Positions 1-5,344 are shown, numbered from the stretch's first letter. The stretch: DNA of 6,677 nucleotides from Candidatus Shapirobacteria bacterium (GCA_018500045.2 JAHBAQ020000051.1:1-6677); one strand, 5' to 3'. The notes: generated from the sequence alone by a model not told the origin. Made by a program: numbers and translations.

Positions 1-7
1 AGCCCTG

Positions 8-29
8 CCCTGTCAAAGGAAGGGTTTTT
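8..29 (+). terminator. Probable rho-independent terminator of a gene upstream of the window
   Basis: On the plus strand CCCTGTC (8-14) can pair with GGAAGGG (18-24) around an AAA loop. This gives CCCT/AGGG, one G-A mismatch, then a T-G wobble and a C-G pair, followed at once by five T (25-29). The arm is much more GC-rich than its surroundings, and CCCTG is repeated in tandem (3-12). The T-run on the plus side suggests that it ends a plus-strand gene lying to the left of the window and converging on the exonuclease gene, whose stop codon (28-30) overlaps the T-run. It is short and contains a mismatch, so confidence is moderate. Confidence 0.45.
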
Positions 30-978
30 AATTTCCACTCATAAACTCCTTCCAAATCAAATAAAGTTGCGTTGTCGAATAAGCATCTCTCGCCACGTAA
101 TCAGCAATTTTTTGAAAGTCTTTGTTATCAAACAATTCATTGACATCACCACCATGTACCCCGGCTTCTTTTGGATTTTCTATCCCAAATGCTTTACATA
201 AAATTTCTAATTTATACCCGTGGCTTTGTCTAATTTTAGTTTGTAAATCAATAAATTTGTCCGACCCCCATTTTTTCACTTCAAATGGTACTTTTACCCG
301 ATTAATTCCTGAGCGAATTATTAAATAAGGGAAATCAAAATTATCCCCATTATAAGTCACAAACAATTCATATTCAGTAGCAATTTTCCAAAATTCAGTC
401 AACAATTCCTTTTCAGTTACAAAAATTTTATAACTATAATTTTCTTTTTCTGGTACTAAATCTTTTTCTCCTAATAATAATACGATACCTTTTTGCGACC
501 CTGGGTTATACGCTCCAATGGCACACACTTTACCAAAAATAGCATATAAACCAGTTTTCTTTTTTGCTTCTTCTTTATCCTCAGTCGCTCTTTCCAAATT
601 ATTTATCAAATAATCCTGTTCCACCTCATCTAATTGTTCAAATTTTTTCCCTACTGTTTCAATATCAAACACCATTGTCTTAGAAATAGGGGAGTATTCT
701 GTCACATCTTCATTATTTACTATCTGACAACTATCGATAATCAAACTAATTCGGCCGTTATATTCTTGTGTTTTACCATTAACTTCAATTATTTTCCCTT
801 GTTCCAAGTTGCATTGAGGAATATTATTATTCCAAATTTTTGCTTCAATTATGCCGTCTTTATTCGACAATTCCAATTGGTAATAAACATCACCTTTACT
901 CGTTTGTTTATTTTCTTTTTTTAGTACCAAAAAATGTTCATCTCTAATTAAATCGTTTGCTTGGAATTTTACTGCCAT
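28..978 (-). CDS. OB-fold plus DEDDy 3'-5' exonuclease (PolB-exonuclease-like)
   Basis: Predicted metal-dependent 3'-5' exonuclease joined to a nucleic-acid-binding OB fold, 316 residues from the ATG. Residues about 1-95 resemble the OB domain seen at the N-terminus of YhaM-type nucleases (pattern G-x2-Y-x2-L-x-L-x2-K-x-G-x-I-E-A-K-I-W, ending near residue 49). From about residue 100 the DEDD exonuclease motifs follow in order: Exo I FDIE (D105, E107), Exo II N210-x3-F214-D215, and Exo III Y294-x3-D298, which marks the DEDDy subclass. This fits the predicted PolB-related 3'-5' exonuclease family. All four acidic residues and the Tyr are present, so it should be active; whether it acts on DNA or RNA cannot be read from the sequence. 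A TTG two codons upstream (982-984) is also in frame, but it overlaps the last base of a TATAAT box, so the ATG at 978 is preferred. The gene is divergent from the pyrophosphatase gene. Confidence 0.85.
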   Translation of the reverse strand: MAVKFQANDLIRDEHFLVLKKENKQTSKGDVYYQLELSNKDGIIEAKIWNNNIPQCNLEQGKIIEVNGKTQEYNGRISLIIDSCQIVNNEDVTEYSPISKTMVFDIETVGKKFEQLDEVEQDYLINNLERATEDKEEAKKKTGLYAIFGKVCAIGAYNPGSQKGIVLLLGEKDLVPEKENYSYKIFVTEKELLTEFWKIATEYELFVTYNGDNFDFPYLIIRSGINRVKVPFEVKKWGSDKFIDLQTKIRQSHGYKLEILCKAFGIENPKEAGVHGGDVNELFDNKDFQKIADYVARDAYSTTQLYLIWKEFMSGN

Positions 979-983
979 TACCA

Positions 984-989
984 ATTATA
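984..989 (-). promoter_or_regulatory. -10 box for the exonuclease gene, near-leaderless
   Basis: A perfect TATAAT on the minus strand ends five nucleotides before the ATG at 978. Transcription normally starts about 6-7 nt after the -10 box, so the mRNA would begin at or next to the start codon. No convincing -35 hexamer lies 16-18 bp upstream, and there is no Shine-Dalgarno sequence. Confidence 0.5.
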
Positions 990-1028
990 AAGCATTTAAC
1001 CTGATTTTTTCCTGATACGCCTTCAATA

Positions 1029-1037
1029 TGTTACAAT
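1029..1037 (+). promoter_or_regulatory. Extended -10 promoter for the pyrophosphatase gene
   Basis: TGTTACAAT is an extended -10 element (TGn plus TACAAT, five of six matches to TATAAT). It ends nine nucleotides before the ATG at 1047, so the 5' leader would be about 0-3 nt. No clear -35 is seen, as is usual for extended -10 promoters. It shares a 68-bp divergent region with the exonuclease promoter. Confidence 0.5.
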
Positions 1038-1046
1038 ATACCCACT

Positions 1047-1607
1047 ATGAATTCTGCCATATCCATAGGAGTCAATTCCCCACAAACAGTCAACGCTATT
1101 GTTGAAATAGCTAAGGAAACTCACAACAAATACGAATACGACGAAAAGCTCGATATTATCAAGCTTGATCGTGTCTTACATTCGCCTATGCATTATCCGG
1201 TTGATTACGGCTTTATTCCTCAAACTCGTTCCAAAGATGGTGATCATCTTGATGTTATGATTATCACCAACTCTCCGGTCTTCACCGGTTGTCTTATCGA
1301 AGTTCGACCAATTGGTATATTAATTATGTCCGACGAAAATGGTGACGACGAAAAAGTCTTAGCTGTACCCTTAAAAAATCCTAATTACGATCATGTTAAA
1401 AACCTCAAAGATGTTGAACCTCATTTTTTAAAAGAATTAGTCCACTTTTTTTCTGAATATAAACGCCTCGAAAACAAAAATGTTACTGTCAAGGGTTGGT
1501 TAAATCGTACCGAAGCTTACAGGATAATTAAAGAATCGAACAAAGTTTATATGGCCGAAGAACATCAAAAAAACATAGAACTGTCATCTTCTCATATTCT
1601 CGAGTAA
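1047..1607 (+). CDS. ppa: Inorganic pyrophosphatase, family I (soluble)
   Basis: Cytoplasmic Mg-dependent enzyme that hydrolyses pyrophosphate to two phosphates, pulling forward nucleic-acid and activation reactions. It has 186 residues, close to the usual size of about 175. By-eye alignment with E. coli Ppa finds the active-site set: K28 and E30 (KYEYD), R42 (DR), Y54 (YPVDYGFI), the metal ligands D64, D66 and D69 in DGDHLDV, D96, D101 and K103 (SDENGDDEK), and Y138-K139 (EYKRLE). The signature has His where the classic pattern allows Pro or Glu (D-G-D-H-L-D). A hydrophilic tail of about 15 residues after YMAEEH goes beyond the E. coli alignment and lacks recognisable motifs. The start at 1047 sits just after an extended -10 element and has no Shine-Dalgarno sequence. 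It appears to be a single-gene unit. Confidence 0.96.
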   Translation: MNSAISIGVNSPQTVNAIVEIAKETHNKYEYDEKLDIIKLDRVLHSPMHYPVDYGFIPQTRSKDGDHLDVMIITNSPVFTGCLIEVRPIGILIMSDENGDDEKVLAVPLKNPNYDHVKNLKDVEPHFLKELVHFFSEYKRLENKNVTVKGWLNRTEAYRIIKESNKVYMAEEHQKNIELSSSHILE

Positions 1608-1629
1608 TTTTATTCAAAAATCCTTGTTA

Positions 1630-1668
1630 TTAATCAATCCGGTAATTTAAATTTAGTGGATTAATTAA
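1630..1668. repeat. Imperfect inverted repeat downstream of ppa
   Basis: The arms at 1630-1640 and 1658-1668 pair at 10 of 11 positions (one C-A mismatch) around a 17-nt loop that itself contains the palindrome AATTTAAATT. It lies in the 134-bp gap between the pyrophosphatase gene and the next operon. No T-run follows on either side, so it is not a convincing terminator; it could be a 3' UTR stem or a protein-binding dyad. The arms are AT-rich, so chance is possible. Confidence 0.35.
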
Positions 1669-1693
1669 AAATAGCTTTGTAATACCTCATTTC

Positions 1694-1720
1694 TAGTTTA
1701 AAACTTGATTTTTTAAACTA
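1694..1720. repeat. Perfect 10-bp inverted repeat over the operon -35 box (possible operator)
   Basis: TAGTTTAAAA (1694-1703) and TTTTAAACTA (1711-1720) are perfect inverted copies around a 7-nt spacer. The spacer holds TTGATT (1705-1710), the likely -35 hexamer of the downstream promoter. A dyad centred on a -35 box is a typical place for a repressor or regulator to bind. The low GC content makes it weak as an RNA hairpin and raises the chance of coincidence. Confidence 0.4.
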
Positions 1721-1732
1721 AAATGTTAAAAT
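1705..1732 (+). promoter_or_regulatory. Promoter of the cyclohydrolase-pyrF-kinase operon
   Basis: TTGATT (1705-1710, -35) and TAAAAT (1727-1732, -10) are separated by 16 bp, and the -10 carries the extended TG motif (TGTTAAAAT, 1724-1732). The -10 ends nine nucleotides before the ATG at 1742, the same spacing as at the pyrophosphatase gene. The predicted leader is only about 1-3 nt, and no Shine-Dalgarno sequence is present. Confidence 0.55.
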
Positions 1733-1741
1733 CCAGTAACA

Positions 1742-2965
1742 ATGGGAAAAGAATCATATAACGAAAATTATAGGATATCATTTCGTGGTGATTATCCTGG
1801 TGTTACTGTAAGTAGTAGATACACCGATATATTAACAGCTCTTGTTAGACGTGGTAGCATTGATTTTAAAGAATATAAAGGTGGACCTCTAAATTTACAC
1901 AATCCAAATGAATCATGGGTCTCACCAATGGAAGTTATTGATTCTTGGGGACAACAAAATTTTCATCTTCTACGTATAGGCGGCACTCCAGAAACACAAA
2001 AAACCACCGAAGCTGACGTTCTTCTTTTTGACGAAATGCAAGTCAAATTAGGCTCTAATCCTGACCTTGAAAACCTACTCAATAGTTTTTTTAGAAGCGT
2101 AACTCCAAAAAACCTCATTAGACCAGTACAAGTTGGTATCAATGTTTTTCCCAGAATGTATACCCCGGAAGAATTTGATAACAATAGATTGCCGGTTAGA
2201 ATCCAAAAGCTTGCCGCAGAAACAGGTTTAACCATTAACCATACTTACGATTTTCGCGAACCATCTTATGCTCCAAGTTTGGAATTTAGTCAAGAATCGG
2301 GAATGTGTGCTCTCAATGAAAGAGAATATCTTACCGAAAAAGGTAAAAAAGTTTTCGTTACCGATTTTATTCTCAACAATGATCCTTGGAAATTTTATCA
2401 AGTTCTTTCTGGCGAAAGACTGTCTGATTTTCTCAGCAACCACGATCCTTCAACCCCAATTCCACTAAGAATTGACTCTGGTTGTGATAGTGGTCAACTT
2501 TATCACGACCGTGGTTGTGAATGCCGTGATCAACTCCATAAAGCTATTGACGAAAGTATTCAAGAAGGTGGATTAATTATTCATATTCCCACTCAAGACG
2601 GCCGAGGTTACGGTATGGTTACCAAAATGGAAACCGAAGGCATCAAACGCGGTCATGTTATGACATATAACCACGACAATCCTGTTCCAGTTGATACAAT
2701 CAAGGCCGCTAAATTAGTTTTTGGTGAATCAGAAGAATTTGATATCAGAACATTTGATGGTGTTGGTCGAATTTTAAAAACCCTTGGTGTTCATAAAATT
2801 TGTTTGATGACTGATAACAAAACCAAAATTCGTCACATGAAAGAAGCAGGGGTAGAAGTCTGCAGAATCCTTGATGCTCAAGTTGTTGTAACTGACCCTG
2901 AATTGGCTAATCATATAAAATCTAAACATGAGGATCACGCCCATTATAATGGAGGTATTCAATAA
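1742..2965 (+). CDS. GTP cyclohydrolase II (RibA)-family protein with long N-terminal domain
   Basis: This protein has 407 residues, about twice E. coli RibA (196). The C-terminal part (about 240-400) is the GTP cyclohydrolase II fold, a zinc enzyme that opens the imidazole ring of GTP. By-eye alignment to E. coli gives zinc cysteines C248, C259 and C261 (C54, C65, C67), R243 (R49), Q264 (Q70), D286-G-R288 (E92-G-R94), D334 and R336 (D126, R128) and T357/K362 (T149/K154). Two things differ. The catalytic Tyr105 position is E299, and about 14 extra residues lie between K295 and R336. R49-V-H-S-E is R243-I-D-S-G here, changing part of the triphosphate site. The N-terminal 235 residues (for example SWVSPMEV at 59-66) may be the GTP_CH_N domain found ahead of this fold in fungal Urc1-type proteins; I am not certain. 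First gene of an operon with pyrF, 2 nt ahead of it. Fold confident; exact reaction uncertain. Confidence 0.85.
   Translation: MGKESYNENYRISFRGDYPGVTVSSRYTDILTALVRRGSIDFKEYKGGPLNLHNPNESWVSPMEVIDSWGQQNFHLLRIGGTPETQKTTEADVLLFDEMQVKLGSNPDLENLLNSFFRSVTPKNLIRPVQVGINVFPRMYTPEEFDNNRLPVRIQKLAAETGLTINHTYDFREPSYAPSLEFSQESGMCALNEREYLTEKGKKVFVTDFILNNDPWKFYQVLSGERLSDFLSNHDPSTPIPLRIDSGCDSGQLYHDRGCECRDQLHKAIDESIQEGGLIIHIPTQDGRGYGMVTKMETEGIKRGHVMTYNHDNPVPVDTIKAAKLVFGESEEFDIRTFDGVGRILKTLGVHKICLMTDNKTKIRHMKEAGVEVCRILDAQVVVTDPELANHIKSKHEDHAHYNGGIQ
2951..2955 (+). promoter_or_regulatory. Shine-Dalgarno sequence for pyrF
   Basis: GGAGG lies inside the last codons of the cyclohydrolase gene, 12 nt before the pyrF ATG at 2968. 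It is the clearest Shine-Dalgarno sequence ahead of any gene here, and it serves an operon-internal gene that cannot be leaderless. The spacing is somewhat longer than the usual 5-9 nt. Confidence 0.55.
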
Positions 2966-2967
2966 CA

Positions 2968-3852
2968 ATGATAGAAAGATTATCAAACTACGAACAGAGC
3001 AGTCCAATGATTACTAAAATCAGACAGCGTTGGTTTGAAATTGATGCTATGTCTGGCGTTGGACTTGATCCTGTAGTTGAAAAAATACCCCAAGAAGTTT
3101 GGAACCAAGTTGGTAAAGGTAATATTGCCGATGGTATCACTTTTTTTAATCAAAAAATCATTGATGCCACTGCTTCTCAAACTGTTGACTACAAAATTAA
3201 CGCTAATTTTTATTCGGGCGAGCAAGGTCGACGAGCTCTCAAAAACACCTTTGATTATCTCAAAAAAACTCACCCAGAAATCTTACGTGTCTGTGACGGT
3301 AAATTTGCCGATGTTGGTCATACCGCCGATCATTTAGCCGCTGAAATATTTGAAGAACTTGATGCTGACGCTGTTCTCTTAAATCCCTATCTTGGTTCCG
3401 ATGCTATTAAACCATTTACCAAATACAAAGATAAATTGGTTATTTTGTGTGTTAATACCTCCAATCCATCAGCCGATGAAACTCAAAATATTCCTCTCGC
3501 TGATGGTACACCTTATTGGAAATTCATTTTACGGAAGAGTTTAGAAGAATGGGGTAATAACAATATTATTCCAGTTCTCAGTGCTACTCATCCAGAAAAT
3601 TTAATCGGTATCCGTAGTCTTGTTGGTCAATTGCCCATTTTACTTGCCGGTGTCGGTTCTCAAGGGGGAGATCTTAACCAAAGTGTCCCTCAGTGTCTCG
3701 ACAAAAACGGTTATGGGCTCATGATTAGTGCTTCCCGAGCTATTTTATATCCCGAAAGACAACCAGGTGAATCATTTCCCGACGCCTCACGCCGAGCCAT
3801 AACTGATCTAAAAAACAATATTAATCAAGCAAAAACACTTTCTCATGGTTGA
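2968..3852 (+). CDS. pyrF: Orotidine-5'-phosphate decarboxylase, type 2
   Basis: Cytoplasmic TIM-barrel enzyme that decarboxylates OMP to UMP, the last step of de novo pyrimidine synthesis. Its 294 residues fit the longer type 2 (mycobacterial-type) subfamily rather than the shorter E. coli type. Motifs in order: VGLDP (31-35, D34), YKIN (75-78, K76), the catalytic D-x-K-x2-D as D110, K112 and D115 in DGKFADVGHT, LLNPYLGSDAIKPF (137-150), the phosphate and pyrimidine contacts TSNPS (164-168) and GVGSQGGD (228-235), and SRAILYP with R257 near the C-terminus. All key residues are present, so it looks active. It starts 2 nt after the cyclohydrolase stop, with GGAGG upstream, and its TGA overlaps the start of the kinase-like gene by 8 nt, so the genes are probably translationally coupled. 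Other pyrimidine genes are not in the window. Confidence 0.93.
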   Translation: MIERLSNYEQSSPMITKIRQRWFEIDAMSGVGLDPVVEKIPQEVWNQVGKGNIADGITFFNQKIIDATASQTVDYKINANFYSGEQGRRALKNTFDYLKKTHPEILRVCDGKFADVGHTADHLAAEIFEELDADAVLLNPYLGSDAIKPFTKYKDKLVILCVNTSNPSADETQNIPLADGTPYWKFILRKSLEEWGNNNIIPVLSATHPENLIGIRSLVGQLPILLAGVGSQGGDLNQSVPQCLDKNGYGLMISASRAILYPERQPGESFPDASRRAITDLKNNINQAKTLSHG

Positions 3853-4510
3853 AAGATTATCTCCCTCTGAATTTGCTGGAATTAATTTTAGCCAGACTGC
3901 TGAATTGCATTATCAGCCCGATTTCATTAAAAAAATTAATCCCGACCGAACTTTCATCTTATTGCTAGGTCCATCAGCTATCGGTAAATCCACTTTAATC
4001 AAAGCCGTTAATCAACAAACCAACAATTCTCTTGAATATATATCTCCATATACTACCAGACCTCTAAGAGATGGAGAGACAGACAAAATCAGTGTTGATA
4101 ATTCAACTTTTGATATTCTCGAATCTTCCGGTAGTTTTATTCGCGTCAACCATTTATACGGTGTTCGTTATGGTACACCTTTAGCCCCAATCCTCCATGC
4201 CTTTGAATTTGGCCGAATCCCTATTCTTGATTTTCCTCTAGATAAAACCTCCGAACTAGTACGTCCAGATTACGACTTATTTAATATTTATCTTTTTCCA
4301 GAAACATCGGATTTATGGATGGAGAAATTAAGTGATTGTGGTAGAAATACAAATGGCAGACTAGAATCAGGAATTGATGAGCTTACTATGTTACACCAAA
4401 TGTCATCGCCGCATCCAGACATCCATTGTTCTATGGTCAATAATTACAAAATTGAAACCGCCGCCGCTAGACTACTTGAAGCTATTAATCGTGTCAAAAA
4501 AATAAAATAA
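3845..4510 (+). CDS. Divergent guanylate kinase-like P-loop NTPase
   Basis: Likely nucleoside monophosphate kinase of the guanylate kinase fold, 221 residues. After about 35 poorly conserved residues come a Walker A loop GPSAIGKST (42-50), then TTRPLRDGE (70-78), which matches the GMP-binding TTRxxRxGE of guanylate kinase, LYGVRYGTP (104-112), matching its YG..YGT segment, an ILDF strand (127-130), a possible lid with R167 and R172, and SMVNN (196-200) like the family's IVND. The match is incomplete. About three residues are missing after GE, the conserved Tyr of GxxY is not evident, and the acidic residue before the YG segment is replaced. The substrate may therefore be GMP, or another monophosphate such as the UMP made by its neighbour. 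Third gene of the operon, starting inside the end of pyrF. Its N-terminus (MVERLS) nearly repeats that of PyrF (MIERLS). No Shine-Dalgarno sequence is seen. Confidence 0.75.
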   Translation: MVERLSPSEFAGINFSQTAELHYQPDFIKKINPDRTFILLLGPSAIGKSTLIKAVNQQTNNSLEYISPYTTRPLRDGETDKISVDNSTFDILESSGSFIRVNHLYGVRYGTPLAPILHAFEFGRIPILDFPLDKTSELVRPDYDLFNIYLFPETSDLWMEKLSDCGRNTNGRLESGIDELTMLHQMSSPHPDIHCSMVNNYKIETAAARLLEAINRVKKIK

Positions 4511-4517
4511 TTATTTT
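4504..4517. repeat. 14-bp AT palindrome at abutting stop codons
   Basis: AAAATAATTATTTT is perfectly self-complementary and centred exactly between the TAA of the kinase-like gene (4508-4510) and the TAA of the minus-strand zinc-ribbon gene (complement of 4511-4513). The two genes converge with no gap. With no loop and no GC it is not a standard terminator; symmetry at the centre follows from two facing TAA stops. An AT-rich, weakly bidirectional termination site is possible. Confidence 0.4.
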
Positions 4518-4864
4518 TCCGGTATATATTTCCTTTTTGAAAATGATCCTGGTACTAAACCATAAGCCTCACGACTTTCTGGTTTATAAATCATTCTTCT
4601 ACCTATCATTTGGTCACATTGAGGACATTGTAATAACGCCTCGTCACTTTCTTTGTCGGGATTAACAAAACGAAAAGCAATCCTATCAGAATAACACCTT
4701 TTCAAATGACCCGGACCATCCTTTTGATAAATCAAAACTTTTGTACTACACCTAGCACATCGGACATCCAACATTTCTGATGACCCACCCCTCGATCGAC
4801 TATACTCATCACTCTTAATTCTATAACCCTCACCGTTTGGCAATAAAAAACTTTCTCGAGACAT
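4511..4864 (-). CDS. Small zinc-ribbon protein, paralogue of its upstream neighbour
   Basis: I do not recognise a named family. The 117-residue basic protein has two CxxC knuckles (C36/C39 and C80/C83), the arrangement of a zinc ribbon with a long linker. Between them lies a highly conserved block, YQKDGPGxLKRxYxDRI (46-62), shared with the product of the upstream gene. Other shared elements are RGG before the first knuckle, CDxxIG after the second, and a basic C-terminus ending near IPEK. There is no signal peptide or membrane segment, so it is probably cytosolic; binding to nucleic acid or a protein partner is only a guess. It starts one nucleotide after the stop of the upstream gene and has no Shine-Dalgarno sequence, so it is the second gene of a two-gene unit. 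It ends stop-to-stop against the kinase-like gene. Confidence 0.75.
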   Translation of the reverse strand: MSRESFLLPNGEGYRIKSDEYSRSRGGSSEMLDVRCARCSTKVLIYQKDGPGHLKRCYSDRIAFRFVNPDKESDEALLQCPQCDQMIGRRMIYKPESREAYGLVPGSFSKRKYIPEK

Positions 4865-4865
4865 C

Positions 4866-5237
4866 TTATTTAGTTTCTACTTTTTTAATTTCTGGGGGAT
4901 ATATTCCTCTACCAATCTTTTTGATAAAAGCATAACTCAAAAGCAAAAATGCTTTTCTGTTTTCTTTTTCATAATTTGCCGGAATCCCAATCAATCTATC
5001 ACAAGTTTTACACCTTAATTCTCCTATATCTTTTAAATCCTTATCTACCAAAGAGGAAATCTCTTGAGGAGCAAAAATCCTGTCGATATACATTCTCTTT
5101 AAAGGCCCTGGACCATCTTTTTGATACAACAATACGTGTTCTCCGCAGTGATCGCAATAAATATTCAAAAATTTTGACCAACCACCTCGGTGATCTTGAT
5201 ACTGATCTTTTTTAAATTTAAATTTTTGCAAATCCAT
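4866..5237 (-). CDS. Small zinc-ribbon protein, first gene of a tandem paralogous pair
   Basis: Function not recognised. It has 123 residues with CxxC knuckles C28/C31 and C76/C79 and, after the first, the block YQKDGPGPLKRMYIDRI (38-54), nearly identical to the block in the next gene downstream. The two proteins align over almost their whole length: RGG ahead of C28, VLLYQKDGPG, LKR-x-Y-x-DRI, L-x-C-x2-CD-x2-IG, then Y-x-E-x-R-x-A. They are therefore diverged copies from a tandem duplication. The N-terminus is rich in Lys and aromatic residues, and no membrane segment or signal peptide is visible. The start at 5237 follows a strong extended -10 box by 6 nt, so it is probably translated from a leaderless mRNA. 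The conserved GPG-LKR-DRI core between the knuckles is the best clue to function and suggests binding of an anionic ligand such as nucleic acid, which is inference only. Confidence 0.77.
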   Translation of the reverse strand: MDLQKFKFKKDQYQDHRGGWSKFLNIYCDHCGEHVLLYQKDGPGPLKRMYIDRIFAPQEISSLVDKDLKDIGELRCKTCDRLIGIPANYEKENRKAFLLLSYAFIKKIGRGIYPPEIKKVETK

Positions 5238-5243
5238 AGCTAA

Positions 5244-5252
5244 ATTATACCA
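5244..5252 (-). promoter_or_regulatory. Extended -10 promoter of the zinc-ribbon gene pair
   Basis: TGGTATAAT on the minus strand is a perfect extended -10 (TGn plus TATAAT). Only six nucleotides separate it from the ATG at 5237, so transcription should start at or within a base or two of the start codon (leaderless). A T-rich tract (5262-5280) occupies the -35 and upstream region and may help promoter opening; there is no canonical -35. Confidence 0.65.
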
Positions 5253-5284
5253 CGAAACATCAAAAATAAAAAAAAATTTGTAAC

Positions 5285-5331
5285 AAAAAATATCCTATTT
5301 TAGGTAAAATCAGTTGAGTTACACCACAACT
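5285..5331 (-). terminator. Weak terminator-like structures after tRNA-Pro
   Basis: Downstream of the tRNA on the minus strand there are two small stems: AGTTG/CAACT (5327-5331 with 5312-5316, 10-nt loop) and CCTA/TAGG around AAA (5294-5304). The second is followed by ATATTTTTT. Each stem is only 4-5 bp, so either would be a weak intrinsic terminator. The position between the tRNA and the next promoter is the main support. The rest of 5238-5344 shows only A/T tracts. Confidence 0.25.
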
Positions 5332-5344
5332 AAATTTTATGAAG

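Noticed and set aside
979..984. TTG start two codons upstream of the exonuclease ATG
   Set aside because: It overlaps the TATAAT promoter box and adds only two residues; the ATG at 978 fits the predicted transcription start better.
1630..1668. Inverted repeat as an intrinsic terminator of the pyrophosphatase gene
   Set aside because: The stem is AT-rich with a mismatch and a 17-nt loop, and no T-run follows on the plus strand.
1963..3273. Open frames on the minus strand and in other plus-strand frames within the cyclohydrolase and pyrF genes
   Set aside because: They lie fully inside well-supported enzyme genes, show no domain or low-complexity-free family pattern, and have no promoter or ribosome site.
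3845..3861. TGA read as glycine (alternative genetic code), extending PyrF
   Set aside because: Reading through the TGA at 3850-3852 hits another TGA after five codons and TAA after ten, and no gene here has an internal TGA; the standard bacterial code fits.
4949..5215. Plus-strand open frame of 88 codons opposite the first zinc-ribbon gene
   Set aside because: It is antisense to a gene supported by a paralogue, conserved cysteines and a strong promoter; its own product shows no recognisable pattern.
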